From Thermanaeromonas toyohensis ToBE (GTDB lineage: Bacteria > Bacillota > DSM-521 > Neomoorellales > Neomoorellaceae), in NCBI RefSeq assembly GCF_900176005.1, contig NZ_LT838272.1, positions 1,259,587 through 1,323,586 on the forward strand: 64,000 nucleotides of DNA. Direction: 5' to 3'. The first letter of the stretch is position 1, and the number at the start of each line of letters is the position of its first letter. The notes beneath the pieces were generated by a model. That model was not told the DNA's origin and made no database searches. It saw nothing but the letters and a program-made list of their open reading frames with translations. Position numbers and translations under genes: made by a program. Positions 9,072 through 19,086 of this stretch are shown in pieces.

Positions 9072-10175
9072 ATGGATTTCTCCTTTTTTCTTCCCACCCG
9101 GTTCTATTTTGGAGAGGGGTGCTTAAAGGCCAATTTTCACCCTTTAGAAGAATTAGGGAGGAGAGCCCTAATTGTTACTGGCCGCAGGAGCGCACGGGAG
9201 AGCGGGGCTTTGGAAGATCTCCTGGAGGTGTTGGAGCACCTTAAAATTAAATGGAGTATTTTTGAGCGTGTACCCCCTAATCCAACCCTAGAGGTGCTAG
9301 CTGAAGGGGTTAAGGTGGCCCAGGAGGAAAGAGTGGACCTAGTTATAGGGTGCGGTGGGGGTTCACCGATGGATGTAGCTAAGGGGATCGCCATCCTGGC
9401 TACTAACAAGGTGAAAGCTACTGAACTTTACCGGACCCCTTTACCAGAAGCTCCGCTACCTGTGGTAGCCATACCAACTACTGCGGGGACAGGTAGCGAA
9501 GTAACCCCTCATGCGGTTTTTACCTTGCCTGAAGAAGAGACCAAAAAAGGATTCAGCGATGTGCGGTTGTTTCCCCGGGTGGCCTGGGTCGACCCGCGGT
9601 ATACCTATTCCCTGCCGGAAGAAGTTACCATTGATACGGCCCTGGACGCCCTTTCCCATGCAGTAGAAGGGTACCTTTCCCGCCGGGCCTCTCCTTTAAC
9701 CGATCTCTTGGCTACCGAGGTTATACGCCTTATAGGTTCTTGCCGGAACGCCTTGGAAAAGCGGGAGTTTACCCCCCATATACGTCGAAGCCTGCTCTAC
9801 GCCAGCAGCCTCGCCGGAATGGTTATAGCCCAGACCCGTACAACTATCTTACATACCTTAGGCTATTCTTTAACCTTTTTCCGAGGTGTTCCCCATGGGA
9901 GGGCTAACGGGTTACTAATGGCAGCTTACTTGGAGTTTTTGGCTCCGGTAGCCCCGCAGAAGGTAGCCCATATCTTGAGCTTATTGGGATTTTCGGGTAT
10001 AGATGAGCTAGGGGTGACGCTTAAGAACCTTCTCCCATCACCAGAACGGTATACGGACGAAGAACTTAAAGGTTATGCGGCATTAGCTTCTAAAGCACAA
10101 CATAGCCTTAAAGCTACCTTAAGATCCGCCCGAGAAGATGAGCTATATGAGATTTTACGGCGGAGCCTGCTTTAA
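9072..10175 (+). CDS. Iron-containing alcohol dehydrogenase
   Basis: A 367-residue group III (iron-dependent) alcohol dehydrogenase. NAD(P)-binding GCGGGSPMDVAKG occurs near residue 94, the PTTAGTGSEVTPH loop near 135, and metal-binding D/H residues in DTALDALSHAVEG, ILHTLGYSL and PHGRANG. I chose ATG 9072 because GAGGAGG sits 10 nt upstream; an in-frame GTG at 9054 overlaps the gatD stop. Substrate (for example ethanol, butanol or a diol) cannot be told. Its position between cell-wall and dprA genes gives no functional clue. Confidence 0.87.
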   Translation: MDFSFFLPTRFYFGEGCLKANFHPLEELGRRALIVTGRRSARESGALEDLLEVLEHLKIKWSIFERVPPNPTLEVLAEGVKVAQEERVDLVIGCGGGSPMDVAKGIAILATNKVKATELYRTPLPEAPLPVVAIPTTAGTGSEVTPHAVFTLPEEETKKGFSDVRLFPRVAWVDPRYTYSLPEEVTIDTALDALSHAVEGYLSRRASPLTDLLATEVIRLIGSCRNALEKREFTPHIRRSLLYASSLAGMVIAQTRTTILHTLGYSLTFFRGVPHGRANGLLMAAYLEFLAPVAPQKVAHILSLLGFSGIDELGVTLKNLLPSPERYTDEELKGYAALASKAQHSLKATLRSAREDELYEILRRSLL

Positions 10176-10222
10176 AAGCTTTGATTTTATGGATTGTCCT
10201 TAGGAAGGGAGGACGCCTAGTT

Positions 10223-10357
10223 ATGTTTAAATTTGTTTTGGCTCTGGTAGGTATGATCCTTCAACTTTTCGCCCTCTACCTCTTGCTTTTGGTTATAGGA
10301 GATAAAAGGGAGGGAGAGCTCTCGAAGAAGGAGAAACCGGTAGAGGGACATCATTGA
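10223..10357 (+). CDS. Small membrane protein, 44 residues
   Basis: ATG at 10223 follows a GGGAGGA site; the protein has one strongly hydrophobic helix (about residues 3-26, VLALVGMILQLFALYLLLL) followed by a charged tail rich in Lys and Glu. The stop is TGA at 10355-10357. It fits between the alcohol dehydrogenase and dprA without overlap. No family recognised; N-in/C-in topology cannot be decided. Confidence 0.5.
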   Translation: MFKFVLALVGMILQLFALYLLLLVIGDKREGELSKKEKPVEGHH

Positions 10358-10366
10358 AAGTGCCAT

Positions 10367-10386
10367 CCAGGTAGATGAATACCTGG
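10367..10386 (+). promoter_or_regulatory. Hairpin before the dprA ribosome binding site
   Basis: Perfect 7-bp stem CCAGGTA (10367-10373) with TACCTGG (10380-10386) and a GATGAA loop. No T tract follows, so it is not an intrinsic terminator. It ends a few bases before the AAGAGGGG site of dprA; an mRNA stability or translation role is possible. Confidence 0.35.
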
Positions 10387-10404
10387 TAAGAGGGGCAGGC
10401 AAAA

Positions 10405-11523
10405 TTGAATAATAAAGGATTTGAGTATAGCTATTGGATAGCTTTACAGCAGGTTCCAGGCTTAGGCCCCCAGCGGCTGCTTAAGCTAGTAGAACACTTT
10501 GGTAGCGCGGAGGCTGCCTGGGAGGCCGAAGAAGGAGAGCTTTTAAATCTCCCTTGGATGGGGAAAGCGGCACAAGAGCTGATAGCCTGGCGCAGGAACA
10601 TAGACCCTGCCAGGCTAGGGAAGGAGTTTTCCCGTTTAAAGGTGGGGATTTTAGTTTTTACTGATGCACGTTATCCCCCAGAACTAAAGAGTATTTATAA
10701 TCCCCCACCGGTGTTATATTATTTAGGCGATTTGACAGCTTTAGAAGGGCTAAAAGTAGCTGTGGTGGGTACTCGACGCCCCACACCTTACGGCCTTAAA
10801 GTGGCCCACGTCCTGGCCCAGGGCCTGGCTGAGGCAGGTATAATTGTGGTGAGCGGACTGGCGATAGGGATAGATGCTGCTGCCCACCGGGGAGCCCTTC
10901 AGGGGAAGGGGAAAACTATAGCTGTATTAGGTAGCGGGGTGGACGTAATCTACCCTCGGGAAAATGCCCGGCTCTACCAGGAAATAGCCCGGGAGGGGTT
11001 GATACTTTCTGAGCTTCCTCCTGGTACACCCCCTGAACGGTACCATTTTCCCGCTCGTAACCGTATCATAAGTGGCCTGGCCCGAGGAACCGTAGTGGTG
11101 GAGGCGGGCGAGAAAAGCGGCGCTTTAATAACAGCCGATTTGGCCCTGGAACAAGGACGTGATGTTTTTGCGGTGCCAGGGCCCATTACAAGCCCCCAGA
11201 GCAAGGGGACTAATAATTTACTTAAACAGGGGGCTAAGATAGTTACTGGGGTGGGGGATATCCTGGAGGAATACTTCCCGGCGGAGGTTCAGGTTCCCAC
11301 CCTGGAAGTGGTAGCAGGAAAGTCGGGGGGATTCCAACTTTCTCCTATAGAGGAAAAGGTCCTGGCCGCGGTAGTGTCTTCACCGTTATCCTTAGAAGAG
11401 ATTGTGGAAGCCACAGGGCTTTCCACTCAAGAAATAAACGTTGCGCTAACTTTTTTGGAGTTACAAGGCCTGGTCTTAAGGCTTCCAGGCGGGCTTTATC
11501 TACGCTCCTTCCCAGGGGATTAA
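10405..11523 (+). CDS. dprA: DNA-processing protein DprA
   Basis: A 372-residue protein: N-terminal helix-hairpin-helix/SAM-like part (GLGPQRLLKLVEHFG), the Rossmann-like DprA domain with VVGTRRPTPYG and SGLAIGIDAAAHRGAL near residues 115-160, then RNRIISGLA and a C-terminal winged-helix domain (about 305-365). DprA loads RecA on incoming single-stranded DNA. The start is TTG. The dprA-topA order is conserved in Firmicutes. Confidence 0.95.
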   Translation: MNNKGFEYSYWIALQQVPGLGPQRLLKLVEHFGSAEAAWEAEEGELLNLPWMGKAAQELIAWRRNIDPARLGKEFSRLKVGILVFTDARYPPELKSIYNPPPVLYYLGDLTALEGLKVAVVGTRRPTPYGLKVAHVLAQGLAEAGIIVVSGLAIGIDAAAHRGALQGKGKTIAVLGSGVDVIYPRENARLYQEIAREGLILSELPPGTPPERYHFPARNRIISGLARGTVVVEAGEKSGALITADLALEQGRDVFAVPGPITSPQSKGTNNLLKQGAKIVTGVGDILEEYFPAEVQVPTLEVVAGKSGGFQLSPIEEKVLAAVVSSPLSLEEIVEATGLSTQEINVALTFLELQGLVLRLPGGLYLRSFPGD

Positions 11524-11555
11524 GGCTGTAAAGATGCTCTTAGGGGTGAAGCTAG

Positions 11556-13655
11556 TTGGCCAAGACGTTGGTTATAGTAGAATCTCCGGCCAAGGCCAAA
11601 ACCATTAGCAAATTTTTGGGCCGTGACTACTTGGTTAAATCCTCTATGGGACACGTCAGGGATCTACCTAAAAGCCAGTTCGGGGTAGATATTGAACATG
11701 GCTTCGAGCCCTATTACATTACCATCCGTGGTAAGGGAGAAATAGTTAAAGAGTTGCGCGAGGCGGCTCAAAAAACAGAGCGGGTCCTTCTAGCCCCCGA
11801 CCCTGACCGTGAGGGAGAAGCTATAGCCTGGCACTTACAGCACCTTTTGGGGTTACCCGATGGGAGATGTCGTATAGAATTTAACGAGATAACCCGACAG
11901 GCTGTGCTGGAGGCCATCAAAAATCCACGTCCCATCGACATGGACCGAGTGGCTGCCCAGCAGGCCCGTAGGGTTTTAGACCGCTTAGTAGGCTATAAAC
12001 TAAGCCCCCTGCTCTGGCGCAAGATAAAAAAGGGTTTAAGTGCTGGTAGAGTGCAATCGGTGGCTGTGCGGCTAATTGTAGATCGCGAGAGAGAGATCGC
12101 TAATTTTAAGCCGGAGGAATATTGGACCTTAACAGCTTGGCTTAAGACGGGGGAAGAAGGAACTACTTTTGCAGCCAAACTACACAAGTTTCAGGGAGAA
12201 ACTATCAACGTTAAAAACAAAGAGGACATGGACGAGATCCTGGCCGCCCTGGCTGGGGTTTCTTTCCAGGTCGTAGAAGTTAAAAAAAGGGAGCGGCGTA
12301 AGAATCCTCCGGATCCCTTTACTACCAGCACTCTGCAACAAGAAGCTTATCGACGCTTGAACTTTACCACCCGGCGTACTATGCAGGTTGCCCAGGAGCT
12401 TTATGAGGGTATCGACCTGGGGCCGGATCTAGGCCGGGTGGGATTGGTGACCTATATCCGCACGGATTCCACCCGGATAGCCCAGGTGGCCCAGCAGGAA
12501 GCCCGGGAATACCTTCTTAAGCATTTTGGCCCCCTTTATGTTCCTGCCAGGGTACGCCGGCAGGGTGAACGTAAAGAGCATGTGCAGGATGCCCATGAGG
12601 CTATAAGGCCCACCTCAGTTTGGCGGGAGCCCGAGGCTATTAAAGAGGCTCTGACCCGGGACCAGTATCGCCTGTACTCTTTGATTTGGGAACGATTCCT
12701 GGCTAGTCAGATGGAGGCCGCCCTTTTGGATACTGTTATTGTGGATATCGCTGCTGGCGAATACCTTTTTAGGGCTTCAGGCTCGGTAATTAAATTCCCT
12801 GGCTTTCTTAAAGTTTTTAAGGGGGAGAGGGAACAGGAAGACTGGGAAAAGGAAGAATTACTTCCCGAGGTTTCTGAAGGTCAAATATTAACCCTTGTAT
12901 CCTTAGAACCCAAGCAGCATTTTACCCAGCCCCCACCGCGGTATACCGAGGCTACCCTAGTCAAAACCATGGAAGAATTAGGGATAGGTCGACCTAGCAC
13001 TTACGCTCCCACCATTGAAACTATCTTAAGCCGGGGGTATGTGGTACGGGAACAGAAGCATCTTGTTCCCACCGAACTAGGTTGTATCGTGGTAGATTTG
13101 CTTAAGGAATACTTTCCCGATATTATCGATGTGGAATTTACCGCCCACATGGAGGCTAAACTGGATGAAGTGGAAGCCGGAAAGCTTTCTTGGCGAAAAG
13201 TAGTAGAAGAATTCTATATCCCCTTCAGCAAGGTTCTAGAGCAGGCTGAGGCCAAAATCGGTATACTTAAGCTTCCGGAAGAGATTACGGAAGAAAAATG
13301 TGAAGCGTGTGGCCGGAATTTGGTGGTGAGACAGGGGCGTTACGGCAAGTTTTTGGCCTGCCCTGGTTTTCCAGAGTGCCGTTTTACGAAACCCCTTCTT
13401 ACTGGTATAGGAGTGGAATGCCCCCGTTGTGGCCAAGAGATTGTGGAAAGGAAAAGCAAACGAGGTCGCAAGTTCTATACCTGTAAGAATTATCCCGAGT
13501 GTGATTATTTTTCCTGGGATAAACCCGCCCAGTCCTTTTGCCCGGAATGTGGCAGCCGCCTAGTGGAAAAGGGCGGCCGGCGCTCGCTGCGTTTGGTCTG
13601 TCCGAGTAAAGATTGCGGGTATCAGGAAGAAGTAAGGAGGCAGGGAGAAGCCTGA
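11556..13655 (+). CDS. topA: DNA topoisomerase I
   Basis: A 699-residue type IA topoisomerase. The N-terminal Toprim domain starts [20 protein letters not shown], with acidic DPDREGEA near residue 85, and the active-site tyrosine lies in [11 protein letters not shown] near 300. Three C-terminal zinc ribbons (CEACG...CPGFPEC, CPRCG...CKNYPEC, CPECG...CPSKDC) occupy about residues 582-690. It relaxes negative supercoils. The start is TTG; trmFO begins 2 bp after the stop. Confidence 0.96.
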   Translation: MAKTLVIVESPAKAKTISKFLGRDYLVKSSMGHVRDLPKSQFGVDIEHGFEPYYITIRGKGEIVKELREAAQKTERVLLAPDPDREGEAIAWHLQHLLGLPDGRCRIEFNEITRQAVLEAIKNPRPIDMDRVAAQQARRVLDRLVGYKLSPLLWRKIKKGLSAGRVQSVAVRLIVDREREIANFKPEEYWTLTAWLKTGEEGTTFAAKLHKFQGETINVKNKEDMDEILAALAGVSFQVVEVKKRERRKNPPDPFTTSTLQQEAYRRLNFTTRRTMQVAQELYEGIDLGPDLGRVGLVTYIRTDSTRIAQVAQQEAREYLLKHFGPLYVPARVRRQGERKEHVQDAHEAIRPTSVWREPEAIKEALTRDQYRLYSLIWERFLASQMEAALLDTVIVDIAAGEYLFRASGSVIKFPGFLKVFKGEREQEDWEKEELLPEVSEGQILTLVSLEPKQHFTQPPPRYTEATLVKTMEELGIGRPSTYAPTIETILSRGYVVREQKHLVPTELGCIVVDLLKEYFPDIIDVEFTAHMEAKLDEVEAGKLSWRKVVEEFYIPFSKVLEQAEAKIGILKLPEEITEEKCEACGRNLVVRQGRYGKFLACPGFPECRFTKPLLTGIGVECPRCGQEIVERKSKRGRKFYTCKNYPECDYFSWDKPAQSFCPECGSRLVEKGGRRSLRLVCPSKDCGYQEEVRRQGEA

Positions 13656-13657
13656 AG

Positions 13658-14974
13658 ATGAAAGAGAAGTTAATCGTAATTGGTGGAGGTTTAGCCGGAA
13701 GCGAAGCCGCTTGGCAGGCAGCCCAGAGGGGTATAAAGGTGGAGCTTTGGGAGATGCGACCTTACCAGACTACCCCGGCCCACCGGACCGGTTATTTGGC
13801 TGAACTGGTCTGTTCCAATTCTTTACGTTCCAATGAGTTAGAGAATGCCGCCGGGCTCCTCAAAGAGGAAATGCGTAGAGCAGGTTCGCTACTTATGGAA
13901 GTGGCTGAAAAGCACCGAGTCCCGGCAGGAAAGGCCTTGGCCGTGGATAGAGTTGCTTTTAGCCAGGAAGTGACCTCTAGGATAGAAGCCCACCCCTTCA
14001 TTACCCTGGTACGGCAAGAAGCAAAAGAAATACCTTCAGAAGGGGTTGTGATTATCGCTTCCGGCCCTTTGACGTCGCCTGCCTTAACTGAGGCCCTTAG
14101 GGAGTTGACGGGAGAAGAATATCTTTATTTTTATGATGCGGCAGCCCCCATTGTTACAGCGGAATCCCTGGATTGGTCGAAGCTCTTTCGAGGTAGTCGT
14201 TATGGTAAGGGGGAAGAAGACTATTTAAACTGCCCCCTGACAGAGGAGGAATATTACACCTTTTACCAGGCACTAGTAAATGCCGAGCGTCACCTGCCCC
14301 ATCCCTTCGAAAAGGAGATATACTTTGAAGGCTGCATGCCGATAGAAGAAATGGCCAGAAGGGGACCGGATACCTTAAGGTATGGCCCTATGAAACCTAC
14401 GGGTTTAGTTGATCCGGCCACGGGCAAACAGCCATTTGCCGTAGTACAATTGCGCCAGGATAACCGAGAGGGAACCTTGTATAACTTGGTGGGGTTTCAA
14501 ACGAGCTTAAAATGGGGTGAGCAGGATCGGGTTTTTCGCCTCATTCCTGCCCTGCGGAACGCAGAGTTTGTACGCTATGGAGTTATGCACCGTAATACAT
14601 ATATCAATTCACCTCGCTTGCTGCTGCCTACCCTCCAGCTAAAAGAACGGCCAGAAATTTTTTTGGCCGGGCAGATCACCGGTGTAGAGGGTTATATAGA
14701 ATCTGCTGCTATGGGCTTATTGGCCGGCCTTAATGCTGCTCGTCTCCTCAAAGGACTAAAACCCCTTGTACTTCCCCGTGAGACTGCTCACGGGGCCTTG
14801 GCCCATTACATTACTGAAGCCCATCCCCAAAATTTCCAACCTATGAATATCAATTTTGGGCTGTTACCCCCCCTCGAACGGCGTGTACGTTCCCGCCGCC
14901 AACGTAACCTCCTATTATCCCAAAGGTCCTTGTCCATTTGGGAACAAGTTCTCGATGAATTTTCACTCAATTGA
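13658..14974 (+). CDS. trmFO: tRNA uracil-54 C5-methyltransferase, folate/FAD-dependent, TrmFO
   Basis: A 438-residue FAD protein with an N-terminal dinucleotide motif [15 protein letters not shown] and the family segments [23 protein letters not shown] and [19 protein letters not shown]. TrmFO makes ribothymidine at position 54 of tRNA using methylenetetrahydrofolate. I place the start at ATG 13658 ([11 protein letters not shown]); AAGGAGG lies upstream, and the longer frame would run into topA. The order topA-trmFO-xerC-hslVU-codY matches B. subtilis. Confidence 0.95.
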   Translation: MKEKLIVIGGGLAGSEAAWQAAQRGIKVELWEMRPYQTTPAHRTGYLAELVCSNSLRSNELENAAGLLKEEMRRAGSLLMEVAEKHRVPAGKALAVDRVAFSQEVTSRIEAHPFITLVRQEAKEIPSEGVVIIASGPLTSPALTEALRELTGEEYLYFYDAAAPIVTAESLDWSKLFRGSRYGKGEEDYLNCPLTEEEYYTFYQALVNAERHLPHPFEKEIYFEGCMPIEEMARRGPDTLRYGPMKPTGLVDPATGKQPFAVVQLRQDNREGTLYNLVGFQTSLKWGEQDRVFRLIPALRNAEFVRYGVMHRNTYINSPRLLLPTLQLKERPEIFLAGQITGVEGYIESAAMGLLAGLNAARLLKGLKPLVLPRETAHGALAHYITEAHPQNFQPMNINFGLLPPLERRVRSRRQRNLLLSQRSLSIWEQVLDEFSLN

Positions 14975-14999
14975 CTTGCCCTTTCTTCGACAATTTGAT
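14971..14999 (+). promoter_or_regulatory. Putative promoter overlapping the trmFO stop
   Basis: TTGACT at 14971-14976 and TTTGAT at 14994-14999, spacer 17, with an AT-rich ATATATAA just downstream. A terminator-like hairpin follows within 25 nt of the -10 box. The -10 match is only moderate. Confidence 0.35.
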
Positions 15000-15021
15000 A
15001 ATATATAAAGGCTGGCAGGGC

Positions 15022-15051
15022 TCTCGGCTTCAAGTTAAGCCGGGGCTTTTT
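15022..15051 (+). terminator. Terminator-like hairpin between trmFO and xerC
   Basis: Nine-base-pair stem with three G-T pairs (TCTCGGCTT at 15022-15030 with AAGCCGGGG at 15037-15045), loop CAAGTT, followed by C and five T. It could end the topA-trmFO transcript or attenuate transcription into xerC-hslVU-codY. Confidence 0.6.
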
Positions 15052-15081
15052 ACTGGGATATTTAATAAAGGGGGCTAGCGT

Positions 15082-16047
15082 TTGATCGGCCGTGAGTTTC
15101 AACGAGCGCTGGAGGATTTTGCTTCCTATCTAATAGCAGAAAAGAACGTGGCCCCTAGGACACTTATAGCTTACCTAACAGATTTGAAGCAGTTTGCGGT
15201 TTATGTACAAAGTATCTTAGGACCCGGTACACGACCAGAAGAAGTAGATCGCACCTTGATACGGCGTTTCTTGGGCTGGCTTAATGTATTGCAGGAAAAG
15301 AAGAGTAGCATAGCCCGAAAGCTAGTGGCCTTGCGGGTATTTTATCGTTATCTTTTGCGCGAAGGCCGGGTAGAGATTAATCCAGTAGAGCTTGTACGGT
15401 CTCCCCGACAAGAAAAAAGGTTGCCCAAGTATCTTCCCTATAATGAAATAGTAAAGATCCTCGAGGCCCCCCCTCCCACCCCCTTGGGATTAAGGGATCG
15501 GGCTTTGTGGGAAACCCTTTATGCTTCGGGGCTGAGGGTAGGAGAGCTAGTAAGCCTTAATCTAGAGGACGTAGATTTAATACGGGGGGAGATAAGGGTA
15601 AAGGGTAAAGGGCAACGTGAACGCTTAGCACCCCTCGGAAAGATAGCCATAGCAGCCCTTAAAGATTATTTGGCGCGGGGGAGGCCGGTATTAGCCGCTA
15701 GAGGAAACCAAAAGGAAAAGGCGCTTTTCTTAAACCACCGGGGGCGCCGGTTGACCAGTCGTGGAGTCCGGGAACGCCTGGACTATTACGTTAAAAGGAT
15801 GGCAGTAACCGCAGATGTTTCACCCCATACCTTAAGGCATTGTTTTGCTACCCATATGTTGGAGAGGGGAGCTGACTTGCGTGTTGTGCAGGAATTGCTG
15901 GGTCATGCCCGTTTAAGTAGCACTCAAGTGTATACTCATGTTACCCCAGAGCACTTACGCCAAATATACCAAAAGGCACATCCTAGGGCACGGGAGGTTA
16001 CCAGAAAAGAAACAGGGGAAACAAGGCTATATATTGAGCAGGAATAG
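15082..16047 (+). CDS. xerC: Tyrosine recombinase XerC (CodV)
   Basis: A 321-residue tyrosine recombinase: N-terminal SAM-like core-binding domain (about 5-95) and catalytic domain with ASGLRVGEL, HTLRHCFATHML, LGHARLSSTQVYTHV, giving the R-K-HxxR-H-Y set. With XerD it resolves chromosome dimers at dif. The start is TTG after GGGGG. Linkage to hslV-hslU-codY is the codV-clpQ-clpY-codY arrangement, so this is the chromosomal recombinase rather than a phage integrase. Confidence 0.93.
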   Translation: MIGREFQRALEDFASYLIAEKNVAPRTLIAYLTDLKQFAVYVQSILGPGTRPEEVDRTLIRRFLGWLNVLQEKKSSIARKLVALRVFYRYLLREGRVEINPVELVRSPRQEKRLPKYLPYNEIVKILEAPPPTPLGLRDRALWETLYASGLRVGELVSLNLEDVDLIRGEIRVKGKGQRERLAPLGKIAIAALKDYLARGRPVLAARGNQKEKALFLNHRGRRLTSRGVRERLDYYVKRMAVTADVSPHTLRHCFATHMLERGADLRVVQELLGHARLSSTQVYTHVTPEHLRQIYQKAHPRAREVTRKETGETRLYIEQE

Positions 16048-16076
16048 AGCCTCGATAGAGCCCCTAAGGAAGAGGT

Positions 16077-16622
16077 ATGAATATGCAGGCTAAAAAAGTG
16101 TATAGTACCACTGTCATTGCTGTGAAAAGAGGCGATAAAGTAGCCATAGCAAGTGACGGACAGGTTACCTTGGGTAATACAGTGCTTAAACACCAGGCGC
16201 GTAAAGTCCGCCGCCTCTATCAAGGGCAAGTCCTTGCCGGGTTTGCAGGTAGCGTAGCTGACGCCTTTACCCTTTTTGAAAAATTTGAAGCCAAGTTAGA
16301 GGAATACAAAGGGAACCTCCAACGTGCTGCTGTAGAGCTAGGGAAAGAGTGGCGTACAGATCGGTTGCTTAGACGTTTGGAGGCCTTATTAGTGGTAGCG
16401 GACCGGGAAAGGTTACTTCTTATCTCTGGTAGTGGGGAGATTATAGAGCCGGATGATGGTGTAGTAGCTATAGGTTCAGGAGGTCCTTATGCCCTGGCTG
16501 CAGCTCGAGCCTTGATAAAACATACAAACCTAGGCGCAGCGGACATTGCCAGGGAAGCTCTAAAAATAGCAGCTTCTATCTGTATCTATACCAATGAAAA
16601 TATTGTTATCGAAGAGCTATAA
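16077..16622 (+). CDS. hslV: ATP-dependent protease peptidase subunit HslV (ClpQ)
   Basis: A 181-residue Ntn-hydrolase of the proteasome beta type. The catalytic threonine is in YSTTVIAV, so about 10 residues precede the TT motif, a little longer than usual and presumably removed autocatalytically. [27 protein letters not shown] and [15 protein letters not shown] are diagnostic. ATG 16083 is an equally good start given AAGGAAGAGG. It forms dodecamers capped by HslU. Confidence 0.95.
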   Translation: MNMQAKKVYSTTVIAVKRGDKVAIASDGQVTLGNTVLKHQARKVRRLYQGQVLAGFAGSVADAFTLFEKFEAKLEEYKGNLQRAAVELGKEWRTDRLLRRLEALLVVADRERLLLISGSGEIIEPDDGVVAIGSGGPYALAAARALIKHTNLGAADIAREALKIAASICIYTNENIVIEEL

Positions 16623-16655
16623 AATAGCAAGCCCGGCATAGAAGGGGGTTGGCCA

Positions 16656-18038
16656 GTGGAACTCCTTACACCGCGCCAGATTGTCCAGGAACTGGATAAA
16701 TATATAGTAGGCCAGGAAGAAGCTAAGAAATGCGTAGCTATAGCCCTGCGCAATAGGTACCGGAGACAGAAGCTTCCTCCGGAGCTTAGGGACGAGGTCT
16801 TACCCAAAAATATCCTCATGATCGGGCCTACGGGGGTAGGCAAAACCGAGATAGCCCGACGTTTAGCACGGTTGGTGGGTGCTCCTTTCCTCAAGGTGGA
16901 AGCTACACGTTTCACCGAAGTGGGTTATGTAGGACGGGATGTAGAGTCCATGGTGCGGGAGCTAGTGGAGAATGCGGTCAGAATGGTGAAGGCGGAAAAG
17001 CGAGCAGAGGTGGAAAAAGAGGCTTATAAGTTAGCCGAAAAGAGATTACTCGATCTCATCGTACCACGGTCTAGACGGAAGAGGGAAGCCCGTAACCCCT
17101 GGGAAGCCCTTTGGAGCGGACTTATGGAAGGGGAAGGGGCTACAGAATATGAAGATGACAACGGGGATAAACGAGCCATATTTTGGGAAAAGTTAAGAAG
17201 GAAAGAGCTGGAAGATATGATGGTGGAAATTGAGGTAGAGGAAAGCACTATGCCAGGGGTGATGTTCGGTACCTTAGGTTTAGAGGAATTAGGTCTTAAC
17301 CTCCAGGATATGCTAAGCCATATATTTCCGCGGCGTAAACGTAAGAGGCGGGTAACTGTAGCTGAAGCACGGAAGATCTTGGCCCAGGAAGAAGCTGACA
17401 AATTAATAGATATGGATGAGGTGGCTAGAGAAGCTGTACAAAGGGTAGAACAAAATGGTATCATATTTATCGACGAAATCGATAAAATTGCGGCAAGAAA
17501 TGGGGGAGTAGGACCAGATGTTTCCCGAGAGGGAGTACAGAGGGATATACTGCCCATAGTAGAAGGCACCACTGTACAGACCAAATACGGGCCAGTGAAA
17601 ACTGATCATATATTGTTTATCGCAGCAGGTGCCTTCCATATAGCCAAGCCATCAGATTTGATTCCCGAGCTTCAGGGCCGGTTCCCCATAAGGGTGGAGC
17701 TTAAAAGCCTCACTCGGGAAGATTTTCAAAGGATCTTGACGGAGCCCCAAAATTCTTTGCTTCGTCAATATAAAGCTTTACTCGCTACGGAAGGTTTAGA
17801 AGTGGAATTTACAGGAGATGCTATTGCGGAAATTGCCGATATTGCTTATACTGTAAATACTCAGGGAGAAGACATCGGCGCTCGCCGTCTCCATACTATT
17901 ATGGAAAAAGTGCTGCAGGATCTCTTATTTTTAGCTCCTGAGCTTGTGGACAGCCGTGTGGTAATCGACCGCAATTACGTGCGGGAGAAGCTCGGAGATA
18001 TTCTGCAAAAGGCTGATCTTCGGGCCTATATTTTATAA
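16656..18038 (+). CDS. hslU: ATP-dependent protease ATPase subunit HslU (ClpY)
   Basis: A 460-residue AAA+ unfoldase. It begins with the [22 protein letters not shown] segment, Walker [10 protein letters not shown] is near residue 55, a charged I-domain spans roughly 105-235, Walker [12 protein letters not shown] is near 269, and the C terminus has the sensor-2 arginine in [13 protein letters not shown]. It feeds substrates to HslV. The start is GTG; the gene is 33 bp from hslV and 26 bp before codY. Confidence 0.96.
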   Translation: MELLTPRQIVQELDKYIVGQEEAKKCVAIALRNRYRRQKLPPELRDEVLPKNILMIGPTGVGKTEIARRLARLVGAPFLKVEATRFTEVGYVGRDVESMVRELVENAVRMVKAEKRAEVEKEAYKLAEKRLLDLIVPRSRRKREARNPWEALWSGLMEGEGATEYEDDNGDKRAIFWEKLRRKELEDMMVEIEVEESTMPGVMFGTLGLEELGLNLQDMLSHIFPRRKRKRRVTVAEARKILAQEEADKLIDMDEVAREAVQRVEQNGIIFIDEIDKIAARNGGVGPDVSREGVQRDILPIVEGTTVQTKYGPVKTDHILFIAAGAFHIAKPSDLIPELQGRFPIRVELKSLTREDFQRILTEPQNSLLRQYKALLATEGLEVEFTGDAIAEIADIAYTVNTQGEDIGARRLHTIMEKVLQDLLFLAPELVDSRVVIDRNYVREKLGDILQKADLRAYIL

Positions 18039-18064
18039 AAACCTTGAGAAAGGAGGAAAATACC

Positions 18065-18853
18065 TTGCAGACTTTGCTAGAAAAAACCCGTACTATAAAC
18101 CGCCTTCTCCAGAGGACAGCAGGCAATCCCGTAGATTTTCAAGAAATGGCTGGTGTACTCCGGGATGTCCTGGGGGCTAATACCTATATAGTGGGCCGCC
18201 ATGGACGAGTCCTAGGGTATGCTTTTGTAGAGGGTTTCACTTGTGAGATCATGGAGGAGATCGTTTTTCAGTCAGAACGCTTCCCGGAGAAATATAATGA
18301 GCAGCTCCTCCGTATCGACGAAACTCAAGCCAATTTCTGTCAGGTAGGGAATGCCTGTGTGTTCGATCCAGAGAAAAGGTGTGTATTCAGCAATAAGTTA
18401 ACCACTGTGGTACCCATAGTGAGCGGCGGTCAGCGCCTTGGTTCCTTGGTGCTGTCTAAGTTCAATATCCGTTTTACGGATGAAGACTTGATCCTGGCAG
18501 AATATGGGGCCACGGTAGTGGGCATGGAGATCCTGCGGTCCAAATCTGAGAAAATTGAAGAGGAAGCGCGTAAGCGGGCGGCGGTGCAGGTAGCTCTGGC
18601 TACCTTGTCTTACTCAGAACTAGAAGCCGTGGAGCACATCTTTGCTGAGCTCGACGGTGATGAGGGGATATTGGTAGCCAGTAAAATAGCCGACCGGGCG
18701 GGCATCACCCGTTCGGTGATCGTCAACGCCTTACGGAAGTTTGAAAGCGCCGGTGTCATAGAATCTAAGTCCCTAGGTATGAAAGGGACCTATATCCGAG
18801 TGTTAAATGACAACCTCCTCGAAGAGCTGCAGAAGCTCCGGAGTAGGGCCTAA
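18065..18853 (+). CDS. codY: GTP- and branched-chain amino acid-sensing global repressor CodY
   Basis: A 262-residue regulator: N-terminal GAF-type ligand domain (about 1-155) and C-terminal winged helix-turn-helix with [39 protein letters not shown] near residues 205-245. I place the start at TTG 18065 ([16 protein letters not shown]), 8 nt after AAAGGAGG; the longer frame would include the ribosome binding site. CodY represses amino acid uptake and synthesis genes in rich conditions; the livKHMGF operon at 34 kb is a plausible target. A strong terminator follows. Confidence 0.96.
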   Translation: MQTLLEKTRTINRLLQRTAGNPVDFQEMAGVLRDVLGANTYIVGRHGRVLGYAFVEGFTCEIMEEIVFQSERFPEKYNEQLLRIDETQANFCQVGNACVFDPEKRCVFSNKLTTVVPIVSGGQRLGSLVLSKFNIRFTDEDLILAEYGATVVGMEILRSKSEKIEEEARKRAAVQVALATLSYSELEAVEHIFAELDGDEGILVASKIADRAGITRSVIVNALRKFESAGVIESKSLGMKGTYIRVLNDNLLEELQKLRSRA

Positions 18854-18857
18854 ATTT

Positions 18858-18905
18858 TTAAGGCCAGGGAAAAACAGATTGCCCCTGGCCTTAAATTTAT
18901 TTTTT
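18858..18905 (+). terminator. Intrinsic terminator of the xerC-hslVU-codY operon
   Basis: Ten-base-pair stem AAGGCCAGGG (18860-18869) with CCCTGGCCTT (18883-18892) and a T-rich tail ending in six T at 18900-18905. Confidence 0.85.
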
Positions 18906-18945
18906 GAGGTACAAGATTTTGACACGGACAGACTTTCCCTTCGGC

Positions 18946-18974
18946 TTGCGGTAGAGTTAACTTTATGCTATACT
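18946..18974 (+). promoter_or_regulatory. Promoter of the rpsB-tsf operon
   Basis: TTGCGG at 18946-18951 and TATACT at 18969-18974 with a 17-nt spacer. It leaves a leader of about 105 nt before rpsB. A separate TTGACA at 18919 has no good -10 partner. Confidence 0.6.
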
Positions 18975-18979
18975 ACCGC

Positions 18980-19080
18980 TGGTGTGCTATTCCACACGCG
19001 GCCTGACGCGCAGGACGGTGCCTTTTTAAAGGTCTCCTGTGAGGATGAGGGAGCGGAGGCATAAAACCACAAAGGAGGTA
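18980..19080 (+). promoter_or_regulatory. rpsB 5' leader with possible hairpins
   Basis: GTGTG-CTATTC-CACAC forms a 5-bp hairpin and CAGGA...TCCTG a longer one enclosing a T-rich loop. Ribosomal protein S2 often regulates its own mRNA, so an autoregulatory element is possible. I could not match it to a specific known S2 leader, so this is tentative. Confidence 0.3.
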
Positions 19081-19086
19081 TTTTTG

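Noticed and set aside
15082-16047. Tyrosine recombinase as a mark of a phage or integrative element
   Set aside because: It sits in the conserved trmFO-xerC-hslV-hslU-codY order, with no att repeats, tRNA or cargo genes nearby.
17024-17584. Reverse-strand 186-residue ORF inside hslU
   Set aside because: Ser-rich, no ribosome binding site, fully antisense to conserved HslU sequence; a shadow frame.
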